Source: Liolophura sinensis (Eukaryota > Mollusca > Polyplacophora > Chitonida > Chitonidae). Taken from it: a DNA stretch of 64,000 nt. The notes beneath the pieces were generated by a model, which did no database searches, was not told the origin of the DNA, and was given only the letters and a program-made list of their open reading frames with translations. Numbering within the stretch: position 1 is the stretch's first letter; every line of letters begins with the position of its first letter. The stretch covers positions 62,601,249-62,665,248 of the forward strand of contig NC_088295.1 in assembly GCF_032854445.1 (NCBI RefSeq), written 5' to 3'. Shown piece by piece: positions 1 through 12,054 of the stretch. The position numbers and the translations under genes were made by a program.

Positions 1-3000
1 TGTAGCATAGCTGACAAGTGATTTAGGGGTAATGATCTGAAATACTGTGTGGCAATGGTGTAGCATAGCTGACAAGTGATTCAGGGATAATGATCTGAAA
101 TACTGTCTGGCAATGGTGTAGCATAGCAGACAAGTGATTCAGGGATAATGATCTGAAATACTGTCTGGTGATGGTGTAGCATAGCTGACAAGTGATTCAG
201 GGATAATGATCTCAAATACTGTCTGGCAATGGTGTAGCATAGCAGACAAGTGATTCAGGGATAATGATCTGAAATACTGTCTGGGGATGGTATGGTATAG
301 CTGACAAGTGATTCAGGGATAATGATCTGAATACTGTCTGGTGATGGTGTAGCATAGCTGACAAGTGATTCAGGGATAATGATCTCAAATACTGTCTGGG
401 GATGGTATGGCATAGCTGACAAGTGATTCAGGGATATGATCTGAATACTGTCTGGCAATGGTGTAGCATAGCAGACAAGTGATTCAGGAATATTGATCTG
501 AAATACTGTCTGGCAATGGTATAGTATAGCTGACAAGTGGTTCAGGGATAATGATCCGAATACTGTCTGGCAATGGTGTAGCATAGCAGACAAGTGATTC
601 AGGGATAATGATCTGAAATACTGTCTGGTGATGGTATGGCATAGCTGACAAGTGATTCAGGGATAATGATCTGAATTCTGTCTGGCAATGGTGTAGCATA
701 GCAGACAAGTGATTCAGGGATAATGATCTGAATGCTGTCTGGCAATGGTATAGCATAGCTGACAAGCGATTCAGAGATAATGATCTCAAATACTGTCTGG
801 GGATGGTATAGCATAGCAGACAAGTGATTCAGGGATAATGATCTGAAATACTGTCGGGCAATGGTGTAGCATAGCTGACAAGTGATTCAGGGATAATGAT
901 CTGAAATACTGTCTGGCAATGGTATAGTATAGCTGACAAGTGATTTAGGGATAATGATCTGAATACTGTCTGGCAATGGTGTAGCATAGCAGACAAGTGA
1001 TTCAGGGATAATGATCTGAAATACTGTCTGGCAATGGTGTAGCATAGCTGACAAGTGATTCAGGGATAATGATCTGAATACTGTCTGGCAATGGTGTAGC
1101 ATAGCTGACAAGTGATTCAGGGATAATGATCTGAATACTGTCTGGCGATGGTATAGCATAGCTGACAAGTGATTTAGGGATAATGATCTGAAATACTGTC
1201 TGGCAATGGTGTAGCATAGCTGACAAGTGATTCAGGGATAATGATCTGAAATACTGTCTGGCAATGGTATAGTATAGCTGACAAGTGATTTAGGGATAAT
1301 GATCTGAATACTGTCTGGCAATGGTGTAGCATAGCTGACAAGTGATTCAGGGATAATGATCTGAAATACTGTCTGGCAATGGTATAGTATAGCTGACAAG
1401 TGATTCAGGGATAATGATCTGAAATACTGTCTGGCAATAGTATAGTATAGCTGACAAGTGATTCAGGGATAATGATCTGAATACTGTCTGGTGATGGTGT
1501 AGCATAGCAGACAAGTGATTTAGGGATAATGATCTGAAATACTGTCTGGGGATGGTATGGCATAGCTGACAAGTGATTCAGGGATAATGATCTGAATACT
1601 GTCTGGCAATGGTATAGCATAGCAGACAAGTGATTCAGGGATAATGATCTGAATACTGTCTGGCAATGGTATAGCATAGCTGACAAGTGATTCAGGGATG
1701 ATCTGAAATACTGTCTGGCAATAGTATAGTATAGCTGACAAGTGATTCAGGGATAATGATCTGAAATACTGTCTGGTGATGGTGTAGCATAGCAGACAAG
1801 TGATTCAGGGATGATCTGAAATACTGTCTGGCAATAGTATAGTATAGCTGACAAGTGATTCAGGGATAATGATCTGAATACTGTCTGGCAATGGTATAGC
1901 ATAGCTGACAAGTGATTCAGGGATAATGATCTGAAATACTGTCTGGCGATGGTGTAGCATAGCAGACAAGTGATTCAGGGATGATCTGAAATACTGTCTG
2001 GCAATGGTGTAGCATAGCAGACAAGTGATTCAGGGATGATCTGAAATACTGTCTGGCAATGGTATAGTATAGCTGACAAGTGATTTAGGGGTAATGATCT
2101 GAAATACTGTCTGGCAATGGTGTAGCATAGCTGACAAGTGATTCAGGGATAATGATCTGAAATACTGTCTGGTGATGGTGTAGCATAGCAGACAAGTGAT
2201 TCAGGGATAATGATCTGAATACTGTCTGGCAATGGTGTAATATAGCAGACAAGTGATTCAGGGATAATGATCTGAAATACTGTCTGGCGATGGTATGGCA
2301 TAGCTGACAAGTGATTCAGGGATAATGATCTGAAATACTGTGTGGCAATGGTATAGCATAGCAGACAAGTGGTTCAGGGATAATGATCTGAAATACTGTC
2401 TGGCAATGGTGTAGCATAGCAGACAAGTGATTCAGGGATAATGATCTGAATGCTGTCTGGCAATGGTATAGCATAGCTGACAAGTGATTCAGAGATAATG
2501 ATCTCAAATACTGTCTGGGGATGGTATAGCATAGCAGACAAGTGATTCAGGGATAATGATCTGAAATACTGTCTGGCAATGGTGTAGCATAGCTGACAAG
2601 TGATTCAGGGATAATGATCTGAAATACTGTCTGGCAATGGTATAGTATAGCTGACAAGTGATTTAGGGGTAATGATCTGAAATACTGTCTGGCAATGGTG
2701 TAGCATAGCAGACAAGTGATTCAGGGATAATGATCTGAATACTGTCTGGCAATGGTATAGTATAGCTGACAAGTGATTCAGGGATAATGATCTGAATACT
2801 GTCTGGGGATGGTGTAGCATAGCAGACAAGTGATTCAGGGATAATGATCTGAAATACTGTGTGGCAATGGTATAGCATAGCTGACAAGTGATTCAGGGAT
2901 AATGATCTGAAATACTGTCTGGCAATGGTATAGTATAGCTGACAAGTGATTCAGGGATAATGATCTGAATACTGTCTGGCGATGGTATAGCATAGCTGAC

Positions 3001-3995
3001 AAGTGATTTAGGGATAATGATCTGAAATACTGTCTGGCAATGGTGTAGCATAGCAGACAAGTGATTCAGGGATAATGATCTGAAATACTGTGTGGCAATG
3101 GTATAGCATAGCTGACAAGTGATTCAGGGATAATGATCTGAATACTGTCTGGCGATGGTGTAGCATAGCTGACAAGTGATCCAGAGATAATGATCTCAAA
3201 TACTGTCTGGGGATGGTATGGCATAGCTGACAAGTGATTCAGGGATAATGATCTGAATACTGTCTGGCGATGGTATAGCATAGCTGACAAGTGATTCAGG
3301 GATAATGATCTGAAATACTGTCTGGGGATGGTATGGCATAGCTGACAAGTGATTCAGGGATAATGATCTGAATACTGTCTGGCAATGGTATAGCATAGCT
3401 GACAAGTGATCCAGAGATAATGATCTCAAATACTGTCTGGCGATGGTGTAGCATAGCTGACAAGTGATTCAGGGATAATGATCTGAAATACTGTCTGGCA
3501 ATGGTATAGCATAGCTGACAAGTGATCCAGAGATAATGATCTGAAATACTGTCTGGGGATGGTATGGCATAGCTGACAAGTGATTCAGGGATATGATCTG
3601 AATACTGTCTGGCAATGGTGTAGCATAGCAGACAAGTGATTCAGGGATAATGATCTGAAATACTGTCTGGCAATGGTGTAGCATAGCTGACAAGTGATTC
3701 AGGGATAATGATCTGAAATACTGTCTGGTGATGGTGTAGCATAGCAGACAAGTGATTCAGGGATAATGATCTGAAATACTGTCTGGTGATGGTGTAGCAT
3801 AGCAGACAAGTGATCCAGAGATAATGATCTCAAATACTGTCTGGGGATGGTATGGCATAGCTGACAAGTGATTCAGGGATAATGATCTGAATACTGTCTG
3901 GCAATGGTGTAGCATAGCAGACAAGTGGTTCAGGGATAATGATCTGAATACTGTCTGGCGATGGTGTAGCATAGCTGACAAGTGATTCAGGGATG
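1..3995. repeat. 57/58-bp minisatellite array, left end outside window
   Basis: About 69 head-to-tail copies of a 58-bp unit that runs roughly from TGTAGCATAGCTGACAAGTG through ATTCAGGGATAATGATCTGA to TGTCTGGCAATGG. Length variants are visible: 57 bp (GAATACT for GAAATACT) and 54/55 bp (AAT lost after GGGAT). Substitutions recur at a few fixed positions (CTGAC/CAGAC; CAATGG/TGATGG/GGATGG/CGATGG; GTAGCAT/ATAGTAT/ATGGCAT). The array ends abruptly near 3995 in unique sequence. Because 57 is a multiple of 3 and the unit lacks stops in some minus-strand frames, repetitive open frames appear, but nothing supports translation. Multi-unit blocks are themselves duplicated (see findings). Confidence 0.98.
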
Positions 3996-4085
3996 CAATC
4001 TGTATGAAGGGTTACACCCTTCTGCGATAAAACTGACAGTCTTCAGGTTTAATCCTTGCCATTTCATTTATTATTGGATGTGCAA

Positions 4086-4263
4086 GAACATGATCTGTAA
4101 ATTTTAAGAAAATTCATGACAATTTAATGAGACCATTGATTTCTCAGTTTTGACGGGATTTTGCATATATGACAGAACATGACCTGTAAATTATCACAAA
4201 ACTCTCAACTGTCCAAATAGACCATTAATTTGTCTGTTTTGACAGGGTATTTGCATATATTAA
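4086..4263. repeat. Diverged ~88-bp dimer
   Basis: Two adjacent copies begin with GAACATGATCTGTAAAT (4086) and GAACATGACCTGTAAAT (4174) and both end in TTTGCATATAT. This is a small local duplication just right of the minisatellite. Confidence 0.7.
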
Positions 4264-4419
4264 GTGGAGAAAATTTAATTCAGATTCAGATGAAAGGGTG
4301 AGAATTTTTCGATTTTTCTTTATAGAGTAAAAGACGCTTGAAAGTAATTTTTGTATGATGGGTATTTGGGACCACCTTTTGGTAAATTTTGTCTTCTTGT
4401 AATAATGTTTTAAATGAGG

Positions 4420-4466
4420 AGCTGCTGTCCTATAAGTGAAATACTCCAATCAAATGAATAAATATA
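4420..4466 (+). repeat. SINE-A tail fragment
   Basis: Reads TCCTATAAGTGAAATACT, then CAATCAAATGAATAAAT. This matches the 3' tail of the tRNA-derived SINE seen in full at 46442-46690, with an internal deletion. Confidence 0.65.
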
Positions 4467-7194
4467 AATGAGGATGTCACATATGTTTAATACATACATG
4501 TATACATGTGTTTACACTAGAAATTGGTTCTTTAAGACTAAAAAATGTTTTCAACTTAGATTGTGATCATATATATATTTTTAATATATTCTTAAATATT
4601 TTTGGTTATGAACAAATTTATATTGAATTAAATTTGTTAGACATGCATCACACCCTTATTTAGAACAATATTATGCAACGGCGATAAATACCAAATGGTG
4701 GTCCCAAATATACATCATACTCAAAATATGTTCAAATACACTACTCTCCTTAAAAAAAAAAAAAACTGTCAAAAAATATTATAGACAATATTTGCAAATA
4801 AGTTTTAACGATTTTCACCTCATTTTGATATTATTTTTATGTTTTCTTCTCCGTTAATGAATTTTTCTGCTTTTTTGGATTACTAACCTGCACTGTCAAG
4901 TGCTGCTTGTCGGGACAAGATGTATGCCCTGACGGAGGTAGTTTTACCCCACTGCCTGATTGGCTAGAGATAATTTGGGAGGCATAGCTACTGTTCAAGC
5001 AGTTGGTCAGTTACTATGAGAACAACTTTCTGTATATATTGAATGTACACAATGATATGTACACTGCATAAAATGCAATTGGGCATTATCTGAAACTGCC
5101 ATAAAATAAAAAAAAATAAAAAAAATAACAGTTTCAGTCAGTAGGGAATTGTTATGTTTTTATTGTGGCTAATGAACAAGAACTGTGAGAAAAAAAATAA
5201 AATAAAAATGTCTGATTGCGGTTTTTGACAAAAATGTATACTTGGATTATTGGAGTGCATTCTAGAAGAATTGCGTACATAAACAGAAGTGGAAGTGTTG
5301 ATAGATAATGGTTTCCTTGCCTCCTCCTCATGTGAGGTCACTTATTCAGTGAACGGAAACGGAATGACTTTTTCATTAAAGTTGTATGCACGGTGCAAAT
5401 ACAACTGCTAAGGCCAGTGTAAAAGATATTGAATTAAAGGCTTTAAATTTCTATCGAAATCAAAATCCAAATGAAAACGTAAATATGAAGAGAGGGCTGT
5501 TTGTGAGAGGGTCTGTTGGGTTATGCGTAAGGAACATATTTATAATAATGGTTTAAAGGTTGGTTGCATTCAGTCAATGGCTATGAGAATAATTTTACAC
5601 TTCAGTGAACAGATAAGGTATGATTTCTGTACCGGTATATTATGTACAATTGCACATACTGTGTACATGTCGTCATCACATTTGTCCTTTGCACCAGTAG
5701 ATTTACAATCTCTGATTCTGCTTTATTAGCTATAATAAAGTTCTTACACATGATTTTATTGAGTTTCGGTTCGTTTCTACATGCTAAGCTCATCTTAGGG
5801 TCAAATATTATGAATTCTACCTTAAGTATTTAAGCTGAAAAACATCGACTTTATTTAAAATCTCTATGACATTTCTGTAATGCTCAATGGCTGATATCGT
5901 TCTTTTTTTTTATGCACTGTGGTGACAAATAGGCCTACTAATTACTGCATACTGCATGTATTAACATGTGAGGTTCCACTTCTGGTACTGTCATGTCTCA
6001 AGCCTTATATCATGTTACACCATACTGACTGGTGTATAACCAGTAAATTGAGGTAATTTAGAGCAAGCCTACACAAGCTATGATTTTCCATGACCAATTC
6101 TGTTGTTATTGAAATCATTTGTGTTAATGAAGTAGGTTTCTACAAAGTATAAGATTTCCCTTCCTTTGTAGAGTGCTGGAAAGCCCAGGAGATTGCATAC
6201 AGAAGTTAACAGGTTAATAAAGTATCTCGCATAAAGTTTAGAAACTATTACTTCTCTTTTTCGCATAACCGAATTATCATATTTCAGAGGAAGGAAAACT
6301 GAACACATTGAGAAAATTAAAATCACAATCCTTGCCTTGTCATCAGTTTTAATCAATCAGGCAGAAGTTATTTCTACCACCCGAGAGGTTAACTGTTTCA
6401 TCTGTTAGGTGCACTCAAACACCTGATGTGCATATTAACCACATGAGCGTAGGGTACGAGTGATGTGCAATCATGTTTCCGGTTTCTCCTACATAACATA
6501 TCCCATGGAACGCCAGATTAGAAGTCATTTTGGTCTGTTTCCAGCTTGCTGCTGAAATATTTATTTGTTTTATGCTGTACTCAAGAATATTTCACTCATG
6601 CGACAGCCAGCATTACAGAAGGAAACCATGCAGGTAGAGTCCAGGGGAAACACATAACCATCTGCATCCGTAGCAGACCCCCACGTACCCAAATAAATAC
6701 AGTTGAATTATTGTTGTTGTTTCTTTTATGGTTAGGTGCATGGTTGGTTTCCCGATCCACATGTAAACCTATAGCCATTGTCAGCATTTTTAATCCATGC
6801 CTTCTTTACTAAGCATAACCCAACCCCATAAGAAAAAAAATTGGGTCTGTTTGTAGCACATTTTATTGTTGTTATGGAAAAAAAGATAGGGGTTTTAAGA
6901 AATTAACATGCAGAGAAAAATTACAATAATAAAAAAAAAATCCATCAAAACCCCAATAAAAGAACTTAAGAGAACTGTCTCTTTTTGGAGACGAGTTGGT
7001 TGGGTTACTAGGTTTTCAATGAAGCCCTGAAATGACCTTAACAAGGTTCAAAACCCAGGAGGCGAATGGAATTAATGAAGGGTATGTAGGCCTGTTTGAA
7101 AGACCATGCAGTAAATCATGAAGTAAATCGGTCAATGCTAATATATACCGTGTGAGGATTGCCATACTTTTCTTCATTGTTGAAATTTTAACAC
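4467..7194. other. Non-coding AT-rich sequence upstream of the TMEM135-like gene
   Basis: No convincing exon or RNA gene was found. Short open frames here lack splice context and codon structure. The stretch contains A-rich runs near 4750 and 5105-5130, and the SINE piece listed at 6556-6690. Confidence 0.6.
6556..6690 (-). repeat. SINE-A copy, reverse orientation, head truncated
   Basis: The order is tail (ATTTATTTGTTTTATGC), then ACTCAAGAATATTTCACT, GCGACAGCCAGCATTA, GGAAACCATGCAGG and CACATAACCATCTGCA. This is the reverse complement of the body of the SINE at 46442-46690. The tRNA-like head is missing. Confidence 0.8.
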
Positions 7195-7251
7195 GACCCC
7201 TAACCCATCGAATGTATCATGTGATCAAACTCCCTGGCCAAGATGGCGGCA
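7195..7251 (+). promoter_or_regulatory. Proximal promoter / start region of the TMEM135-like gene
   Basis: An E-box-like TCATGTGA lies at 7217-7224, and the start codon sits inside CCAAGATGGCGGCAGC (7238-7253). AAGATGGCGGC is the well-known YY1-type element that often overlaps first ATGs and transcription starts of housekeeping genes in animals. No TATA box is seen. The transcription start cannot be fixed from sequence. Confidence 0.4.
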
Positions 7252-10200
7252 GCTGATTGGAAGAGCGTCTTCGCTCCTGGAAGTGACTTAATCGAGGAAA
7301 TCCCTGTTGACGCCGAAGAAACTGAAACATCTGATGACAATAGTCCTAAAAACGGCATTGATGAAGATGACATTGACGAGATTTATGAGCCATACATGGT
7401 GTCTCAGTTGGCAAAACGTTTCATTAGGCGTTTCCTGAAGGGTTTCCTGAGCGGCGTGGGCCTGTATGCTGGGTTCAAAACGGTGACCGCCTTAGTGAAA
7501 AATCCGTTTAGAGAAAGGTACGGAAAAGCTGTCATTAACAGTAAGCTTTATGGCAAGTCTTGAAATAAACAGCAGGGCAAGGGCATCCTGCACCACATAA
7601 TATTTTGAAAGGACCAACTTTTTGGTACCCTACAAGACAAGACTGTCATTTAAATAACATTGGAATGTGTGTTTTTTGGGGTTTTTTTTTTAAAGTAATA
7701 TTAATAACTGGAAGATTTGTCCTCATGTACTGCACCAACTTAAAAATTATTTCAAGGTTTGATATGGTAAGCTACACTTTCATGGATATTCTCCTTTTGA
7801 ATGTGAAATTATGATTATGATATTTATCTGGCCCTACAAATAAATGTAGCTTTGAAGTTGGCAGAAACATCTGCTGGAGGTGGAATATTCTAGTCTACCC
7901 CCAAGGGTGAAAGCAACGTTAAACGCGGGCATTCATTCATTCTAGATGGAGCACTGAAAGTAATTAAAAGGCAGATGGTGCAGATGTTGTATGCGACGGT
8001 TTTGCTGAAGATGCTTAATTCCTTGCTTTAAATGTTTTTGTATTTGCACTATTTTTTATGCTACTATGTATTATTATTATTTTTTTAGATTGCCAAACAT
8101 AGCAAAAGAGATCTTGAGCAAAGACTGTGTCAGATTTGCAGCATTTCTTGGCCTATACCCTAGTGTGTACGAGTTCCTTGTGAGAACAATCCATAAAATA
8201 AGAGGAACAAAGGTAATCAGGTCTTTTTGCACTGATTAAAGGACACGACAGCACCAGGCTAAAACATTTTTCAGTCAAAAGCAGGATACTCGATCTTTCT
8301 AAAAAGTATCATACTTTGTTATTTTAATGAGATTTCAACGAATAATATGTACAACAAAATGACAATGCTGCACAAATGGCTAGAGTGAATCGAGGCAGAC
8401 ATCTTTGGAATTTTATCCAATCAAACACGTTGCTGTCAAATTGTGCGGCCTACTCGTAGCCTTTACCCATTCACACCATGAAGTAACATATGATAACAAA
8501 GAACTACTGCATAAGACATCTTTTTGAGATCGTTTACTACAATTTGGTTATGCGTAAATGATACAGTAGGCCTAGCTACTGCATCAACAGTTCAAGCAGA
8601 GGAAGACATTCCTCCAGTATGTCCTGTATATGATGTGGGCCTTCATTGCTGACGTCCACACCTTTTATATGCAATAAGCTACAGCTCAGTCTATTGTTCG
8701 GAAATACCTTTAACGTGGGAAAGCTAGAGTAAACATGACGTGCTGAAGCTGCGTCAAGAGAAAGTTTCAATAAATTTATACTGGGTTGAAAAAAATCTAA
8801 AAAATAATTAATGCCAATTTAAGATACATGTACTTTGAATGTTAGTCTTTAAGTTGATATAAACATTAGTCAGGTGCTGTCTTTCACATTAAGTGTGGCA
8901 CTTTTTTTCTAATTGAAAACAGAGGATTCCCACATTTGTCTAGAATTATAAGTTATGTGCCTGTTGAAGTAGAATAATTATGTTGTTACAGTTTCATTGA
9001 TACATGCAGTTCAGTGTTATCAAGGTATCAAAGACTCAATCAAAGATTACCTGTCATAGCTCCGATCTTTACTCTGGGAACCTCACCCATAAAAAAAAAG
9101 TGAAAAATCATTGGGCATGGCATTATAAACCAATCAACCGAACCAGTGTAAAGATTCAAACTTTAGAGGTTGCTGTCCTATGTAATGGATTGGAACACCA
9201 GGTCAAGTTTTAGTGCTGGGTGTGGCTATTTCAGGAACAGCATAACACATCTACTCAATCGAGGAGATGTGATGCTAGAGTAACTAGATACATCATGCTA
9301 ACCACACGGTGTAACATTTCATATATGCCTTCTTTTTAAAGAAAAATTGTTTTCAGAGTTCTTTGCCGTAAAATGGTCTCATACCAAAATTCTTGAGTAA
9401 GGCCATAAACACCAATCAGTCAGATTATAGAGCAGATCACTGCTTCTTCTTCAGAAGCTGATAGACCTGGGATCAGTCCCAGGTTGAGTCATGCCAAAGA
9501 CTTTTAAAAAAATGGTAGCTGCTTGGTGCTTGGCGCTCAGCATTCAGAAGTGAGAGCAAGGAAACAGAACTGATTGGCTCGGTGTCAGCATAGTGTGACT
9601 GGATGAGGTGTCATGTCGGGTGTCTTTGGCATGATACTTCAGTGGTGGCAGGACTTAGGTGGCGTGAACCCCAGTATATATGTACATTTTTGTGTATGTA
9701 CATGCAGCTAATACCTCCTCTCGTTGTACTTGATTAAAAACTTGTTAAGTATGACATAAAAAAAAACAAGTATACATACATGCATATGTAGCAGATCTTC
9801 CAAATTTATGTGCAATGAAATTAAACTTGCCCTTTTGGCTGATAAAAATAGACCTATATAAGTGTTAAAGCAGCAAATTTACAGTTGATTTTGTCCTGCA
9901 GGATGGATGGAATCATGGCATTGCAGGAGGGTTAGCTGGATTGACCATAGTGTTGGAGAATCCAGTACGAAGGAGAACTCTGTCATTGTTCACTATATCA
10001 CGAGCTCTGGGTGCGCTCGTTTCCACCTTGATTACCCGCGGTCAAATCCCGTCCATAGTTCACGGCGACACACTGTTGTTCTGCTTGTCCTGTTCATTCC
10101 TGGTGTACTGTACAGCTCTTAGGCCTCACTTGTTACCTAAAGGATATTACTACTCTGTCCTCAAGTGGTCCCGTGATTATACGGACGACAATTTAAACCA

Positions 10201-11798
10201 GCTGTTCCGTGTACCTGGGGAGAAGTTTCTCACCTGTAACGAGGTGGGTCTTCACACAGACTCCTGCACCAGTCATGCCCTCAGAGACCTCATCCAGAGC
10301 TGGCCCATGTTTGCCAAACTGTACCTTCCTATCCATCTGGCGCCGGTTCTTATCTTCAGACATAAGCTGCTCATCAACAGGTAAATATGATGTCCACGGA
10401 AATAGGCACTCCTCTACGTTCGGATAAGGCCATTCTTAAAAAATTCTTGGTGGATCACATCCAGGCCCTATCAGAAAAATTAGGGTTGGTCAGTGTGGAA
10501 TTTTTTTTTTTATTATTGTGGCCCATGATAACAATAAGGATTTTAATGAAACTGACATGGAGAGAAAAATAAAAAGAGAAAATAAAAAATATCGTCAACC
10601 AAAATATCAAATATTTTGAGAATATGTAGGTTGTGCGAGTTAGTCCCAGTGTACATATTTTCACTAGTGATGTAACAGGTTTCATAGTCATATGCAGACA
10701 TAAACAGTGAACTTGTTACAGTTGTAATGTGACTCCTGGCTTGAAAGGCTGTGGTGACTTGTTTATTTGATGCTAATCCAGGTGTGAGTTAACTTCTGAC
10801 TGTGTCCACGCAGACGAAGTCCACCTGCATTTTATACTTAGGTAAAAAATCATGTGTAGATCAAGCGATCAGTACACAGCTTGATGCTTTGAATTTTCAG
10901 AACAGTAGAACATGTCCAAAACACTAGCATTTGATCCCAGTTGCTTCCAGATGCTCTGAGAAGCTACACATCGCCAGAAATTCAGTTGCTTGGGACAGAT
11001 TTACATTTGGTTTTAGAGTGAATGCAGTCTTATGATCAGGACTTCTGATCGGTGTGATTTTTTGGCAGTTGGCAGTGCATTAAATATTGTAATTCTTTTA
11101 ATTTTTGGGACACCTGGTGTGCCCTTTTTAGCCAGTATACATGCAAAAGAATGAGGTATATTTAGCTACTTTTTTCACATGGTTAGTCCATCTAATAAAC
11201 AACATATTTATATTGTTACTTTAAAAAAAAAACAGGAGAGATATGTAGTTCTTTGCTTTCAGCACTACTATTAACTCTCCTAAAAATTAGAAGAATTACG
11301 TAAGGTATACATTGATATCATGAATTTGTTTGTAGGCCGGCAAAGGTACTACGCTCACTGATCAAGAACACTGTCATGTCTACAACATTCCTTGCATCCA
11401 TGGTGATGTTAGCCAAGTACGTGGTCTGCTTCCTGCGAACCACCCTCAGGGAACCCCCACCCCTCAGACACTACATTCCCGCTGTGGCAGGGCTGGTGGC
11501 GGGACTCGGGGTACTGTTTGAGCGGGCGAACAGGCGTAAGGAGCTGGTGCTCTTCCTCATCCCCCACACTCTCTATGCTCTGTTCGTCTGGGGCATGGAG
11601 AAGCATATCCTCCCCTGGGTACCTTACTCCTCTGTTCCTTTATTTGCTCTCTCCACCGCCTCCATCATGCACGCCTATGAGCGAGAGCCAGACTCCATGA
11701 CACCACTAATTAACGGTATTCTTCGCTACTTTGTCGGGGAAAGGGTGGATAAAAGCAAGAGGGCGATCAAGCTAAGGACAGAGAGTGAACTGATGTGA
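7243..11798 (+). CDS. TMEM135-related multi-pass membrane protein (4 exons, 446 aa)
   Basis: Exons 7243-7517, 8089-8212, 9902-10380 and 11336-11798 (stop TGA) join in phases 2, 0 and 2, with consensus GT-AG borders (gtacgg, gtaatc, gtaaat). TMEM135 relatives contain Tim17/PXMP4-like hydrophobic segments and act in peroxisomal and mitochondrial lipid homeostasis. The first ~50 residues are acidic and poorly conserved. Hydrophobic segments follow, starting near residue 62 (KRFIRRFLKGFLSG). Two homologous modules are visible: GIAGGLAGLTIVLENPVRRR in exon 3 and AVAGLVAGLGVLFERANRRK in exon 4. Between them is a Cys/His stretch (HTDSCTSH) followed by LYLPIHLAPVLIFR, which resembles the N-terminal Cys-rich region of human TMEM135. 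The module order thus looks swapped relative to human. The length is close to the 458 residues of human TMEM135. The start is the first in-frame ATG in AAGATGGCGG. The gene is complete; orthology versus paralogy is unresolved, so no symbol is given. Confidence 0.88.
9395..9680 (+). repeat. SINE-B-like dispersed repeat in TMEM135-like intron 2
   Basis: Contains GGTGTCATGTCGGGTGTC, TTTGGCATGATACTTCAGTG and a GCTTGGCGCTCAGCATTCAG block. A reverse-oriented piece with the same GGCATGATACTTCAGTGGTG core is at 42400-42460. I recall this core from molluscan repeats; the boundaries are approximate. Confidence 0.6.
11089..11299 (+). mobile_element. MITE-like element G, copy 1 (~211 bp)
   Basis: Begins GTAATTCTTTTAATTTTTGG and ends CCTAAAAATTAGAAGAATTA: imperfect terminal inverted repeats of about 20 bp. 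The interior (GACACCTGGTGTGCCC, TTCACATGGTTAGTCCATCT, AACAACATATTTATAT) matches the reverse complement of 58778-58994. It has no coding capacity and ends about 36 bp before the exon-4 acceptor of the TMEM135-like gene. Confidence 0.75.
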
Positions 11799-11820
11799 AA
11801 AAATGTTTTTGAAACGGTTT

Positions 11821-11957
11821 GATTTATTTATTTATTTGATTGCTGATTTACGCCATGCTCAAGAATATTTCACTTATACGACAGCAGCCAGCATTATGGT
11901 GGGAGGAAACCAGGCAGAGCCCGGGGGAAACCCACGACCATCCGCAGGTTGCTGGAA
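11821..11957 (-). repeat. SINE-A copy just after the TMEM135-like stop codon
   Basis: Tail-first order: GATTTATTTATTTATTTGAT, AAGAATATTTCACTTATACG, CAGCCAGCATTATGGTGGGA, GAGCCCGGGGGAAACCCACG, then CATCCGCAGGTTGCTGG. It starts about 22 bp past the stop at 11798, so it is probably in the 3' UTR. The head is truncated. Confidence 0.85.
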
Positions 11958-12054
11958 ACGGTTTGAAGTTCAGTGTTGATGCTTAGTGTACTCTGTTGAG
12001 GGTTTAGCTATTCTATTCAGTGAATGGCACATTACTTATGAATGGAAAATTAAC

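Noticed and set aside
1-3995. Many 60-110-residue open frames on the minus strand with SLSLNHLSAMLYHCQTVFR-like repeats
   Set aside because: They follow from a 57-bp period divisible by 3 with no stop in those frames. Frames shift wherever a 58-bp unit occurs, and there is no start context, splice signal or composition of a real protein.
5523-6812. Several 60-90-residue open frames on both strands
   Set aside because: No splice-site pairing, no recognisable domain, overlapping frames on opposite strands; typical of AT-rich non-coding DNA.
6830-7000. Similarity among A/T-rich stretches at about 6850, 10500 and 43870 (TTATTGTTGTTATGG / AGAGAAAAAT blocks)
   Set aside because: Possibly another dispersed family, but the match is too short and A/T-biased to separate from chance by eye.
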